64,000 nucleotides of DNA from JBBRHQ01 sp963840235 (GTDB lineage: Bacteria > Actinomycetota > Thermoleophilia > Solirubrobacterales > 70-9). The notes below the pieces were generated by a model. It was not told the origin of the DNA. It worked only from the letters and a program-made list of their open reading frames with translations, and did no database searches. Made by a program: the position numbers and the translations under genes. How positions within the stretch are numbered: the first letter of the stretch is position 1; each line of letters begins with the position of its first letter. Shown here in pieces: positions 44,071 through 53,378 of the stretch. Where the stretch lies: contig CAWIYC010000002.1 of NCBI GenBank assembly GCA_963840235.1, forward strand, positions 1-64,000. Reading direction: 5' to 3'.

Positions 44071-44508
44071 CTAATCATCCGCGACGAGCCTGAACTCGTC
44101 GCTGTATTCCTCGAACAGGTTGACGCCCTCCTCCGCGCCTCCCGGCTCGCCCGCCAGGGCCGCGTAGAGGCGCTCGAAGAACTCGGCGGTGCGGAGGGCG
44201 GGCCTGACCTGCCAGCGGACCCGGGCGGGGACGTCGGCGGTCATCTGGTGCGGGGTCCAGGCCGGCACCTCGAAGCTCTCACCCGTTTCATAGTTGCGCT
44301 CGACTCCGCCGATGATCGTCCGAACGGATCCGTCGAGGACCTCGAAGCGCTCGACCTGTTTGGGGTGCATGTGGTTCGGCGGCAGATTCCCGGTGCCGGC
44401 ATAGCTGGCCTCCATCTCGAGCAGCTCGCCGCCGGTCTCGGCCCCGGTCTTGACCAGCAGCAGCCGGAACCCGTCCATGCCATGGATCTCCTGGCCTGCG
44501 TGCGCCAC
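44071..44508 (-). CDS. Cupin-domain protein
   Basis: The 145-residue product has a single cupin domain with LPPNHMHPKQVERFEVLDGS, where His-x-His and Glu form the first metal motif, and ETGESFEVPAWTPHQM, with the late His. The C-terminal 45 residues are helical (FFERLYAALAGEPGGAEEGV). Cupins of this size may be metal-dependent enzymes or sensors. The substrate is unknown. It is transcribed in the same direction as the GST-like gene 40 bases upstream. Confidence 0.85.
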   Translation of the reverse strand: MAHAGQEIHGMDGFRLLLVKTGAETGGELLEMEASYAGTGNLPPNHMHPKQVERFEVLDGSVRTIIGGVERNYETGESFEVPAWTPHQMTADVPARVRWQVRPALRTAEFFERLYAALAGEPGGAEEGVNLFEEYSDEFRLVADD

Positions 44509-44548
44509 TAAGCGACCCTATCCGATGGTCCGCCACGGCGGCTGCGGC

Positions 44549-45325
44549 TCAGTGCCGCTCCTCGCGGAACATCGCCATCGCGTGCGCGCCGGCCGGGTGC
44601 GTTCGCAGCTCCCGCACCACGGCCGCCGTCTCCGGTGGCAGCTCGTCGGGTTGGGGCAGCGGCACCCCGTACTCGGGCGGCATCAGCACCGACGCGGCCA
44701 GGGCGGCGAAGGTCAGATCGGCGGCGGTGAAGCGGTCACCACAGAGGTAGGAACGCCCGTCGCCGAGGCGTTCTCCCACCTCGTCGAAGGTCGCCCGGAC
44801 CTCGGCTTCCGAGCGGGCCGCGGTGCTCGGGCTGACGTCGAGGTAGCGGTCGATCCCGCGCCAGACAAGCGGGTAGAGCAGGGGAAGGAGCCGCCGCTCC
44901 CAGCCGGGGACCCCGGTGCAGGCGTAGTCGATGGCGATCTGCTGCCGCCCCCGCAGGCCGTTGTACATCCAGCGGCGCCCCTCGGGCCCGAGCCGCTCGT
45001 CGAAGTCGCGCTCGAGCTCCCGGATCTCGGCGCGGGCCCCCGGGTCTTCGGGATACAGCCGCCTTTCCGCAGGCGCTATCCGGTCGGCCCACTCGACGAT
45101 CTCGGCCGATTCGGGCAGCACCCGTTTGCCGCACACCAACACCGGAGCCGTCTTGCCGCCGCCGGCCCGGCGCACCGCGATCCGGTGGATCAGCTGCAGG
45201 TGGGCGCGCTCGACGTAGGCGACGCCGGCTCTGTCCAGCGCCCAGCGCGCCTTCTCGCAGTAGTGGCTGATCGGGATCGTGATCAGGATGCAGGTCTCAC
45301 CGCTCGGGCCCATGACCGGGATCAT
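44549..45325 (-). CDS. Glutathione S-transferase-like protein
   Basis: The 258-residue protein has a thioredoxin-fold N-terminal domain (IPISHYCEKARWALDRAGVA, KTAPVLVCGKRVLPESAEIV). A helical C-terminal domain contains RSYLCGDRFTAADLTFAALA, the 'DRFTxADLTFAAL' N-capping region of GSTs. Actinobacteria use mycothiol rather than glutathione, so its thiol partner is uncertain. The ATG at 45325 gives the shortest plausible leader; the ATG at 45313 is an alternative. It is divergent from the DHFR-like gene. Confidence 0.85.
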   Translation of the reverse strand: MIPVMGPSGETCILITIPISHYCEKARWALDRAGVAYVERAHLQLIHRIAVRRAGGGKTAPVLVCGKRVLPESAEIVEWADRIAPAERRLYPEDPGARAEIRELERDFDERLGPEGRRWMYNGLRGRQQIAIDYACTGVPGWERRLLPLLYPLVWRGIDRYLDVSPSTAARSEAEVRATFDEVGERLGDGRSYLCGDRFTAADLTFAALAASVLMPPEYGVPLPQPDELPPETAAVVRELRTHPAGAHAMAMFREERH

Positions 45326-45397
45326 CGCTGACCGCCACCCGCCGCAGCTCCCCGCCGGGGACCTGGCTCGACTAGGGTGGATCGCGAGGTGGCAAAG

Positions 45398-46042
45398 GTG
45401 AGGCTCCACATCTCGATCTCGCTCGATGGCTTCGTCGCCGGGCCGAACCAGAGCGAGGAGCATCCGTTGGGGGAGGGAGGGATGCAGCTTCACCAGTGGG
45501 TGTTCCCACTCGCAGCCTGGCGCCGGCCCCACGGCCTCGAGGGGGGCGAGGTCAACGCCAGCAGCGAGATCGTCGAGGAGTCGCTGGAGAACGTCGGCGC
45601 CACGGTGATGGGGCGCAACATGTTCGGCGGTGGCCCTGGTCCCTGGCGGGAGGATCCCTGGAACGGTTGGTGGGGGGACGAGCCGCCCTTCGGCATGCCG
45701 GTCTTCGTGCTCACCCATCATCCCCGCGAGCCCCTGGAGCTGGGGGAGACGACGTTCACCTTCGTCACCGAGGGAATCGAGTCGGCACTGGCGCAGGCGA
45801 AGGCCGCGGCAGGGGGGAAGGACGTGTCGCTCGGCGGCGGCGCAAACGCCGCCAGGCAGTACCTGGCTGCTGGCCTGATCGACGAGATCAACCTCAGCCT
45901 GGTCCCGGTCCTGCTCGGAGAAGGCGCCCGGCTCTTCGACGAAGGCGCGGGAGCCGGAGCGGCGCTTGAGATCGACCGGGTCGTCGAGGCCCCCGGCGTC
46001 ACCCACCTCAAGTACCGGTTGGGGAACGGAGATCGTGCCTGA
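45398..46042 (+). CDS. RibD C-terminal/dihydrofolate-reductase-fold protein
   Basis: From the GTG at 45398, which has GAGG eight bases upstream, the 214-residue product begins RLHISISLDGFVAGPNQSEE. It has GATVMGRNMFGGGPGPWRED, KDVSLGGGANAARQYLAAGL and LSLVPVLLGEGARLF, the family's NADPH-binding motifs. The GTG at 45377 is also possible. It is likely an NADPH-dependent reductase. Its last eight bases overlap the start of the amine oxidase, so the two may work on related nitrogen compounds, but this is inference. Confidence 0.87.
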   Translation: MRLHISISLDGFVAGPNQSEEHPLGEGGMQLHQWVFPLAAWRRPHGLEGGEVNASSEIVEESLENVGATVMGRNMFGGGPGPWREDPWNGWWGDEPPFGMPVFVLTHHPREPLELGETTFTFVTEGIESALAQAKAAAGGKDVSLGGGANAARQYLAAGLIDEINLSLVPVLLGEGARLFDEGAGAGAALEIDRVVEAPGVTHLKYRLGNGDRA

Positions 46043-47345
46043 CGCGATAGTCGTGGGGGCTGGGCTCGCAGGTCTCTCGGCCGCGCGCGACCTGGCGGCG
46101 GGTGGCGCCGACGTCGTCGTCCTCGAGGCCCGGGACCGCCCCGGCGGCCGCGTGTTGCAGACCAGCCTCGCCGACGGCCGTCTGGTGCAGCTGGGCGGCG
46201 AGCTCACCGGGCCCTTCCAGTCCTCCTATCGGGGGCTGGTCGCCGAGCTGGGCCTGACGCTGGAGCCTTCGTTCGTCGCCGACACCGGCGAGGACACCTA
46301 CGTGCTCGCCGAGGGGCGCTTCGTCGGCGACGGCTACCCGTGGATGGACGACGAGGACCGGGCCAGCTACGCCAAGGCCGAGGCGGAGTTCGCCCGGCTG
46401 GCGAAGACGGTCGATCCCGACGATCCCTGGTCGCACCCCGAGGCGGAACGGCTCGATCGCCTATCGATCGCGCAGTGGATGCGCGACGCCGGCGCGACCC
46501 GAAACGCCGTCCGTGCCCGGGACCTGTTCGCGCTGGCGCTCTCCTCGGAGTCGGCCGAGCGGACCTCGCTGCTCTCGGAGCTGCGGAAGGAGGCAACCGC
46601 CGGCGCCGGGGGCTTCTACGAGTACGAGATCTGGGAGGCCGAGAGGGTCGCCGAGGGATCGGCCACCGTGGCCCTGCGGATGGCGGAGGTGCTTGGACAC
46701 CGGGTGCGCTACGCGACCCCGGTCAAACGGATCCGGGTCAACTCCTCGGGTTGTGCTGTCACGACAGCCGCCGGGGAGCGCTTCGAGGCCGAGGCGGTCG
46801 TCTCGGCGGTTCCGGCGGGTCCCCTGCGCGATATCCAGATCGAGGGAGTATCCGGTGAGCGCCTCGACTCGCTTCACCACCAGCGCCACGCGCTCGCGGC
46901 CAAGCCCGTCTTTGCCTACGACTCGGCTTTCTGGGAGGAGGGAGGGCAGAACGGCGACCTCTACTCCGAGACCGGGCTGATCGGCGGCGCATGGGCCCAG
47001 GCCGGGGGAGTCATCTCGACCCTGGTGCCGCCAGAGCGGCTGGCGCCCCTGATCGCCACGCCCGGGCACCTGGTCGAGGAGGAGCTGACGGCCGAGATGG
47101 TCGCGGCCTTCGGCGAGAGGGCCGGACACCCGATCGCCTTCTTCCTGCGCCGCTGGGGAATCGACCCCTGGACCCAGGGCTACATCACCTCATGGCGGCC
47201 CGGCGACGTGACCGCCGTGGGGCCGCTGCACGGCACCCACGAGCCGCCTTTCTATGTCTGTGGCTCGGACCAGTGGGTCTGCGGCTACATGGAGGGCGCC
47301 GTGCGGACCGGGCGCGGTGCCGCCGCCGCGGCGCTCGGCCGCTAG
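46035..47345 (+). CDS. Flavin-dependent amine oxidase
   Basis: The 436-residue protein has AIVVGAGLAGLSAARDLAAG and VVLEARDRPGGRVLQTSLAD for FAD binding, VQLGGELTGPFQSSYRGLV, and a C-terminal FYVCGSDQWVCGYMEGAVRT. It belongs to the monoamine-oxidase family and has no export signal, unlike the homologue at 23837. The GTG at 46035 overlaps the preceding gene by eight bases. The next gene, 123 bases on, is an aldehyde dehydrogenase that could oxidise the aldehyde made here. The amine substrate is unknown. Confidence 0.9.
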   Translation: MPDAIVVGAGLAGLSAARDLAAGGADVVVLEARDRPGGRVLQTSLADGRLVQLGGELTGPFQSSYRGLVAELGLTLEPSFVADTGEDTYVLAEGRFVGDGYPWMDDEDRASYAKAEAEFARLAKTVDPDDPWSHPEAERLDRLSIAQWMRDAGATRNAVRARDLFALALSSESAERTSLLSELRKEATAGAGGFYEYEIWEAERVAEGSATVALRMAEVLGHRVRYATPVKRIRVNSSGCAVTTAAGERFEAEAVVSAVPAGPLRDIQIEGVSGERLDSLHHQRHALAAKPVFAYDSAFWEEGGQNGDLYSETGLIGGAWAQAGGVISTLVPPERLAPLIATPGHLVEEELTAEMVAAFGERAGHPIAFFLRRWGIDPWTQGYITSWRPGDVTAVGPLHGTHEPPFYVCGSDQWVCGYMEGAVRTGRGAAAAALGR

Positions 47346-47468
47346 CCCCCTTGGTCGCGGAAAACAGGCATCGTGGCTGCGGGTTTCCACGGATGGAACT
47401 TGCCGCCGGTGGTGCTGTAGTTGTGCTGATTGGTTCATGGCACCGCGGTAACCACAAGGAGAGAGGCG

Positions 47469-49010
47469 ATGGCAACTGTTGAGAAGCCGCAGACGTTCGA
47501 GGCCCCAGGCGCTCCGGACAGCGAGGTCGAGCTGAGGGAGAGCTACGACAACTTCATCGGCGGCAAGTTCGCGGCGCCGAGCGACGGCAAGTACCGCGAC
47601 AACGTCACCCCCGCGACGGGGGAGCCGTTCAGTCGCGTCGCCGACTCGACCCCCGATGACATCGAGCTAGCGCTCGACGCCGCCCACGGGGCGAAGGACG
47701 AGTGGGGAGATGCGGCGCCGGCGGAGCGGGCCGCGGTGCTCGACGCGATGGCCGACGCGGTCGAAGACAACCTGCAGATGCTGGCGATCGCCGAGAGCTG
47801 GGACAACGGCAAGCCGGTGCGCGAGACCCTGGCCGCCGACATCCCGCTGGTGATCGACCATCTGCGCTACTTCGCCGGGGCCGCCCGCGCCGAGGAGGGG
47901 CGGATCTCGGAGATCGACAAGGACACGGTCGCCTACCACTTCCACGAGCCGCTGGGCGTGGTCGGCCAGATCATCCCCTTCAACTTCCCGCTGCTGATGG
48001 CGGCCTGGAAGATCGCCCCGGCGCTCGCCGCGGGCAACTGCACCGTGATCAAGCCGGCCAGCCCGACGCCGTGGTCGATCCTGAAGCTGGCCGAGGTCGT
48101 GAAGGAGATCGTGCCGCCCGGGGTGCTCAACATCGTCAACGGCCCCGGGGCCGAGATCGGCCGGGCGCTGGCCACGAACAAGCGGATCGCCAAGATCGCC
48201 TTCACCGGCGAGACGGTCACCGGCCGCCTGATCATGCAGTACGCGGCCCAGAACATCATCCCGTCGACGACCGAGCTCGGAGGCAAGTCGCCCAACCTCT
48301 TCTTCGAGGACATGATGGCGGCCGACGACGAGCTGCTCGACAAGGCGATCGAGGGCTTCGTCCTCTACGCCTTCAACAAGGGCGAGGTCTGCACCGCTCC
48401 CTCACGGGCCCTGATCCAGGAGTCGATCTATGACGAGTTCATGGAGCGGGTGCTGGAGCGGGTCGGGGCGATCGTGCAGGGCAACCCCCTCGACCCGGCG
48501 ACGATGATGGGTCCGCAGGTCTCAGCAGCCCAGCTCGACAAGGTCGAGAGCTACGTCCAGATCGGCCGCGACGAGGGCGCCGAGGTGTTGATCGGCGGGG
48601 AGCGGCCGGACCTCAACGGCGAGCTCTCGGGCGGCTATTACTTCGAGCCGACCGTCCTGCGGGGAACCAACGACATGCGGGTCTTCCAGGAGGAGATCTT
48701 CGGCCCGGTGGTGTCGGTCACCACCTTCAAGGACGACGCCGAGGCGCTTGAGATCGCCAACGACACCCTCTACGGGCTCGGGGCGGGGGTCTGGACGCGT
48801 GACGGCAACAGGGCGTTCCGGTTGGGTCGCGCGATCAAGGCCGGACGGGTGTGGACCAACTGCTACCACCAGTACCCGGCGCATGCGGCCTTCGGCGGCT
48901 ACAAGATCTCCGGGGTCGGGCGTGAGAACCACCGGATGATGCTCGACCACTACTCGCAGACCAAGTGCCTGCTGGTCAGCTACGACCCGAAGCCTCTCGG
49001 CTTCTTCTGA
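47469..49010 (+). CDS. NAD(P)-dependent aldehyde dehydrogenase (ExaC/AldB-like)
   Basis: The 513-residue protein has all ALDH motifs: GVVGQIIPFNFPLLMAAWKI, IAFTGETVTGRLIMQ, TELGGKSPNLFFED with the general-base Glu, NKGEVCTAPSRALIQ with the catalytic Cys, and EEIFGPVVSVTTF. AAGGAG lies upstream of the ATG. The following DUF779 gene, one base after the stop, is the usual partner of this ALDH subgroup, which oxidises aldehydes such as acetaldehyde. With the upstream amine oxidase it forms a plausible amine-to-acid route. Confidence 0.94.
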   Translation: MATVEKPQTFEAPGAPDSEVELRESYDNFIGGKFAAPSDGKYRDNVTPATGEPFSRVADSTPDDIELALDAAHGAKDEWGDAAPAERAAVLDAMADAVEDNLQMLAIAESWDNGKPVRETLAADIPLVIDHLRYFAGAARAEEGRISEIDKDTVAYHFHEPLGVVGQIIPFNFPLLMAAWKIAPALAAGNCTVIKPASPTPWSILKLAEVVKEIVPPGVLNIVNGPGAEIGRALATNKRIAKIAFTGETVTGRLIMQYAAQNIIPSTTELGGKSPNLFFEDMMAADDELLDKAIEGFVLYAFNKGEVCTAPSRALIQESIYDEFMERVLERVGAIVQGNPLDPATMMGPQVSAAQLDKVESYVQIGRDEGAEVLIGGERPDLNGELSGGYYFEPTVLRGTNDMRVFQEEIFGPVVSVTTFKDDAEALEIANDTLYGLGAGVWTRDGNRAFRLGRAIKAGRVWTNCYHQYPAHAAFGGYKISGVGRENHRMMLDHYSQTKCLLVSYDPKPLGFF

Positions 49011-49011
49011 G

Positions 49012-49386
49012 ATGGGTCAGGTCGCGGCGACCTCCGAGGCGGTGGAACTGATCGAGCGGCTTCGCCGGAAGCACGGGCCGGTCGTCTTTCACCAGTCCGG
49101 AGGTTGCTGCGACGGCAGTGCCGCGATGTGCCTGCGGGCCGACGAGCTGCCGCAGGGGCCGAACGACCTGAAGCTGGGGGAGATCGGCGGCGCGCCCTTC
49201 TTCGTCGACCGCGAGCAGTACCTGCGCTGGCGCGAGCCGGACTTCCTCATCGACGTGGCTCCGGGCGCCGCCGGCGGCTTCTCCCTGGAGGAGCCCGAGG
49301 GCGTGCGCTTCGTCGACCGGGCCGGCTCCTGCCCGCCGGCCGCTCAGGTCACCTCGGTGAGGAACTCCCCGAAGACGTCGAGGTAA
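49012..49386 (+). CDS. DUF779 protein, aldehyde-dehydrogenase partner
   Basis: The 124-residue product contains PVVFHQSGGCCDGSAAMCLR, the DUF779 cysteine motif, and AGGFSLEEPEGVRFVDRAG. DUF779 proteins follow ExaC-like aldehyde dehydrogenases in many genomes, but their role is not settled; the cysteines suggest metal or redox chemistry. The start lies directly after the ALDH stop. The last 43 bases overlap the end of the convergent aminotransferase. Confidence 0.9.
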   Translation: MGQVAATSEAVELIERLRRKHGPVVFHQSGGCCDGSAAMCLRADELPQGPNDLKLGEIGGAPFFVDREQYLRWREPDFLIDVAPGAAGGFSLEEPEGVRFVDRAGSCPPAAQVTSVRNSPKTSR

Positions 49387-50711
49387 CGGTCGACGTCCTC
49401 GGCGCTGTGGGCGACCGAGACGGTGGGTCCCAACCACCAGCCCGACTCCCACACGCCCCGGTTGGCCAGGAAGACGCGGATCAGGGCTCGCAGGCGGGGA
49501 TCGTCGGCTGAGCGCGAGGAGGCGCCGTCGCCCGGCGGCTCGGGCACGAAGAAATAGGAGGCGTGGGCGCCGTACTGCGCCACGCTCCAGGGCAGCCCGG
49601 CCGCGGCGATCGCCGTGCTCAGCCCGGCGCCCATCCGCCCGCCCAGAAAGCCGCTGCGCTCGAACGCCTCCTCGGTGAGGACGTCGAGGAGGGCAGCGCG
49701 CCCGGCCGCCATCGAGAGGGCGTTGGCGAACAGCGTGCCGCCCGTTGCGACCTCGTCCACGAACGCACCCGACACCGTGCGCGCCTCCTCGGGAGGGGCG
49801 ATCAGGGAGGCGATCTCGTCCCGCATTCCGTAGGTGGCGAGAGGCACCCCGGCCGCGATCGCCTTGCCGAGCGTGAGGAAGTCCGGTTCCAGCCCCCAGG
49901 CCCTGGCGAGGCCGCCGTGGGCGCACACCAGGGTGTGGGTCTCGTCGATTGCGAGCAGGGTCCCCGCGTCGTGGGTGGCCCGGCGCAGCTCCTGGTGGAA
50001 TCCCGGCTCCGGGAGAAGGAAGCCGGCGTTGGTCATCGCGGGCTCCGCCAGGACAAGGGCGACGTCGCCGGGCTCCAGCGCTGCCCTGAGCGCGGCGACG
50101 TCGTTGAACTGGATCACGCGAGCCTGCCCGGCCACCCCCGGGGGCAGGCCGCGGGATTCCGGAGCCACCTCGCCGTCCTCGAGAATCACCAGAGTCGCAT
50201 CGCCCTCGCCGTGGTACTTGCCGTCGAACAACAGCACGGCCTCCCGGCCCGTCATCTCGCGGGCGAGGCGGATCACCTCGGTGTTCGCCTGCGTCGCCGA
50301 CAGCGTGAACTGCCACTTCGGCAACCCGTAGCGGCCGGCGAGGTGCTCGGCGACGGCGATTGCGTCCTCACCGGGCAGCAGGAACTGCGAGCCGAGCTTC
50401 ATCCTGCGGGCGACTGCATCGGCGACCGGCTGCGGCGCGTGGCCGCAGAAGGCGCTCATGTCGGCCACGTACATGTCGAGATATGTGTGCCCGTCGACGT
50501 CGGTGAACCGGGAACCGCTGCCGTGAGACACCCAGGCCGGGGGATGGTCGTAGAGGTCGTCCATCCACGACATCGGCACGCCGCGGGGCATCGAGCGCCG
50601 GGCCTGCTCCTGAAGCGCAATCGAGCGGGGCCGCTCGCCCACGAAGCGGGCGTTCTCGGTGACCTCCAGCTCCCGCACGCGCGCGAGGTCGATGCCGGTG
50701 AGGTCAGCCAT
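49344..50711 (-). CDS. Class-III PLP aminotransferase (glutamate-1-semialdehyde aminomutase-like)
   Basis: The 455-residue protein shows the class-III pattern: AHAPQP-type active-site region at DMSAFCGHAPQPVADAVARR, TLSATQANTEVIRLAREMTG, LAIDETHTLVCAHGGLARAW (Asp/Glu contacts to PLP) and FLTLGKAIAAGVPLATYGMR with the PLP Lys. It resembles glutamate-1-semialdehyde aminomutase-like enzymes that act on amino or keto acids in catabolism. It is unlikely to be the true HemL because of the PMSWMDDLYDHPPAWVSHGS start and its context. The ATG at 50711 is used; an upstream GTG at 50735 adds eight residues. Confidence 0.88.
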   Translation of the reverse strand: MADLTGIDLARVRELEVTENARFVGERPRSIALQEQARRSMPRGVPMSWMDDLYDHPPAWVSHGSGSRFTDVDGHTYLDMYVADMSAFCGHAPQPVADAVARRMKLGSQFLLPGEDAIAVAEHLAGRYGLPKWQFTLSATQANTEVIRLAREMTGREAVLLFDGKYHGEGDATLVILEDGEVAPESRGLPPGVAGQARVIQFNDVAALRAALEPGDVALVLAEPAMTNAGFLLPEPGFHQELRRATHDAGTLLAIDETHTLVCAHGGLARAWGLEPDFLTLGKAIAAGVPLATYGMRDEIASLIAPPEEARTVSGAFVDEVATGGTLFANALSMAAGRAALLDVLTEEAFERSGFLGGRMGAGLSTAIAAAGLPWSVAQYGAHASYFFVPEPPGDGASSRSADDPRLRALIRVFLANRGVWESGWWLGPTVSVAHSAEDVDRYLDVFGEFLTEVT

Positions 50712-50768
50712 GCCGACCCCCGCCGTCTGAGCCACGCGACGGCGCCGCCCGGGTGTTCACCGACGCGG

Positions 50769-52031
50769 TCAGCCCGCCTCGACCGCGACCGGGATCGTGC
50801 GGTACTGGTTGAGGAAGGTCGAGCTGACCCGCTCGCACTCCCCGTCGAGGCCGATCCGGGCGAAGCGCCGCAGCGTCTCCTCGATCCACAGCTTCAGCTC
50901 GAGCCGCGCCAGCCCCGCGCCGAGACAGAAGTGGCGCCCGCCGCCACCGAAGCCCTGGTGCGGGTTGGGGTCGCGACGAACGTCGAAGCGGTCCGGCTCG
51001 GAGAAGACGTCGTCATCGCGGTTGCCGGAGACGTACCAGAGGGCCAGCTTGTCACCGGCGCGGACCTGCTCGCCGGCCAGCTCGGTGTCCCTGGTGGCCG
51101 TCCGCCGCATGTAGGCGAAGGCGGGGTTGTAGCGGACGAACTCCTCGACCACCTGCTCCAGCGGGACCGCGCCCGACCGGACCAGCTCCATCTGCTCGGG
51201 GTCGTCGATCAGGTTCTTGATCCCCGAGGTGAAGACCGCGCGGGTGGAATCGTTGCCGGCGACCATGAGGAGGAAGAAGAACATCAACACCTCTTCCTGG
51301 GAGAGCCGCTCACCGTCCACCTCGGCCTCGATGAAGGCGGTGGTGAGGTCGTCGGTCGGGTTTGCCTCGCGCTCGTCGATCATCGCGTTGACATATGGGA
51401 TGAACTCCTCCAGCGCCTTCCAGACGTCGGCCAGGTCCGGTGAAAGGTTCGGGTCCTGGAAAGCGGTGGTGCGGTTGGTCCAGTCCACCAGCCGCTCGGC
51501 GTCCTCGCGCGGCGCCCCCAGCATGTCGCCGATCACCATCGCCGGCACGTGGACGCCGACGTCGCCGACGAGGTCGAGGCGACCGTCGGGGTGGACCTCG
51601 AGGGCGCGGTCCCAGACGAGGTTGATGATCTCCCGCATCCGCTCGGTGTGATCGAGCGCCCGCTTCGGGGTGAAGGCGCGCTGCACCAGCGCCTTGAGGC
51701 GGTCGTGCCGGGGCGGGTCCTGCGTGATCATCATGTTGGCGGCGACGTCCATCGGATCGGGCGCCCCCGGCTCGGAGGCCAGCTTGTCGACGAGGATGAT
51801 GCTGCGGGCCGAGGAGAAGGTCTCGTGATCGCGCCCGACCGTGGCGATGTCGGAGAAGCGGACCACCGACCAGAAGCCGCCTTCCTCGGGGAAGTCGGCC
51901 AGCTCGCTCCAGTGCAGGGGCTGCTCGCGCCGCAGCCGGCGGAAGATCTCGTGCGGCGGACCGTCTCTCCAGAGGTCGAGGTCGCTGACGTCGAGTTCGG
52001 CGAGGTCCGTCGGCGGGGCGATCGTGCTCAT
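50769..52031 (-). CDS. Cytochrome P450
   Basis: The 420-residue protein has the I-helix oxygen motif MVAGNDSTRAVFTSGIKNL, the K-helix ExxR (EEFVRYNPAFAYMRR region) and the heme loop FGGGGRHFCLGAGLARLELK with the thiolate Cys. Its length and 'AGNDSTR' resemble bacterial CYP125/CYP142-like steroid or lipid hydroxylases, but assignment to a named family is not possible here. It would need a ferredoxin partner; the nearest one is at 29.7 kb. It lies between the aminotransferase and an acyl-CoA dehydrogenase, all on the reverse strand, which suggests a catabolic cluster. Confidence 0.93.
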   Translation of the reverse strand: MSTIAPPTDLAELDVSDLDLWRDGPPHEIFRRLRREQPLHWSELADFPEEGGFWSVVRFSDIATVGRDHETFSSARSIILVDKLASEPGAPDPMDVAANMMITQDPPRHDRLKALVQRAFTPKRALDHTERMREIINLVWDRALEVHPDGRLDLVGDVGVHVPAMVIGDMLGAPREDAERLVDWTNRTTAFQDPNLSPDLADVWKALEEFIPYVNAMIDEREANPTDDLTTAFIEAEVDGERLSQEEVLMFFFLLMVAGNDSTRAVFTSGIKNLIDDPEQMELVRSGAVPLEQVVEEFVRYNPAFAYMRRTATRDTELAGEQVRAGDKLALWYVSGNRDDDVFSEPDRFDVRRDPNPHQGFGGGGRHFCLGAGLARLELKLWIEETLRRFARIGLDGECERVSSTFLNQYRTIPVAVEAG

Positions 52032-52158
52032 CTGCGGCCTTCCATAGCGGTTGCTGTTTGACCAGTCATAACCGATCACGGCCCAGTGTCAAGGCGGCCC
52101 CGGTCCGGGATCCCGGGTCCGTGATCTCCCGCATCTGACTCCAATCGCCCTCCTCGGA

Positions 52159-53361
52159 TCAGCTGCCGAGGATCGCCCGCGAGATCACCAGCCGCTGGAT
52201 CTCGTTGGTGCCCTCCCAGATCTGGTAGAGCTTGGCGTCCCGGTACCACTTCTCGACCGGATGGTCGCGCACGTAGCCGTGGCCGCCGAGGATCTGCAGC
52301 GCCTCGGTCGCGGAGCGAAGGGCAACGTCGGCGCTGAGGCACTTTGCCATCGATCCCTCGGCGTTTGCCAGCGGGCGACCTGAGGTGGCGAGCCACCCGG
52401 CCCGCCACAGAAGCGCCCGGGCGGACTCGATCTCCGTCGCCATGTCGGCGAGCTTGAAGGCGATGGCCTGGTGCTCGCAGATCGGTACGCCGAAGGCCAC
52501 CCGTTCCTTTGCGTAGTCGCGCGCGTACTCGAAGGCCGCGCGGGCAAGGCCGATCGCCGCCGCCGCGAAGGTCATGCGCGAGTACTGGAGCAGGAACAAT
52601 GCCTGGGCCGCCCCCGAGAGCGGCTTGCCGGCGTCGTCCCGGGGACGGGACCCCGCGGCCTCGGTGGTGAGCTCGGCACCCAACCGGTTGGCGACGGGCA
52701 CCCGACAGCCGTCGAGGATCACCTCCGCGGTATGGGAAGCCCGCATGCCCAGCTTCCGCTCCTTGCGACCCATCTCCAGCCCGGGGGTGCCGCGCTCGAC
52801 GATGAACCCCGCAAGCCCGCTCTCCTCCTCTACCCGGGCGAAGACGACGTGGACCTCGGCGATGCCGCCGTTGGTGATGAACTGCTTGCGCCCGTCGAGG
52901 ACCCACTCGTCTCCCTCTCGGCGGGCGGTGGTGGAGATCGCCGCGACGTCGGATCCAGCCTGGGGCTCGGTCACGCACAGCGCCCCCAGTCGCGGCTGCT
53001 CGGGGTCGCAGAAGAGGGGCAGGATCCGGCGCTTCTGCTCCTCGCTGCCAAAGGCGAGGATGGGCCCGGCGGCGTAGGCACTGGAGGTGATCTCGGTGGC
53101 GATCGCGGCACAACCCCACGCCAGCTCCTCGGTGACGATGAAGTTGGTGATCCCCACGAGCCCGTCGGCGACCCCACCCCCGCCGTACTCCTCCGGGAGG
53201 CCGTAGCTCATCAGCCCGATCCTCGCCGCCTTGGCCAAGACCTGCCAGGGCATCTCCTCGCGCTCGTCGCATTCGCCGGCTACGGGGCGGATCTCCTGGC
53301 GGGCGAAGGCACGGGCAAGCTCGCGGATCTCGAGCTGCTCGTCGCTGAGCGAGAGGTCCAC
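52159..53361 (-). CDS. Acyl-CoA dehydrogenase
   Basis: From the GTG at 53361 the 400-residue protein begins DLSLSDEQLEIRELARAFAR and has LGALCVTEPQAGSDVAAIST (FAD and acyl binding), KQFITNGGIAEVHVV and, near the end, YQIWEGTNEIQRLVISRAI, whose Glu is the catalytic base. It oxidises acyl-CoA esters to enoyl-CoA with electrons to ETF. Chain length cannot be told. Upstream in-frame codons to 53424 overlap the neighbouring gene. It probably shares the catabolic role of the P450 and aminotransferase. Confidence 0.92.
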   Translation of the reverse strand: MDLSLSDEQLEIRELARAFARQEIRPVAGECDEREEMPWQVLAKAARIGLMSYGLPEEYGGGGVADGLVGITNFIVTEELAWGCAAIATEITSSAYAAGPILAFGSEEQKRRILPLFCDPEQPRLGALCVTEPQAGSDVAAISTTARREGDEWVLDGRKQFITNGGIAEVHVVFARVEEESGLAGFIVERGTPGLEMGRKERKLGMRASHTAEVILDGCRVPVANRLGAELTTEAAGSRPRDDAGKPLSGAAQALFLLQYSRMTFAAAAIGLARAAFEYARDYAKERVAFGVPICEHQAIAFKLADMATEIESARALLWRAGWLATSGRPLANAEGSMAKCLSADVALRSATEALQILGGHGYVRDHPVEKWYRDAKLYQIWEGTNEIQRLVISRAILGS

Positions 53362-53378
53362 CGAGCCGATCGGGGCTC

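Noticed and set aside
49563..51443. 626-codon forward frame opposite the aminotransferase and P450 genes
   Set aside because: Spans two well-supported reverse-strand genes and has low-complexity composition with no motif.
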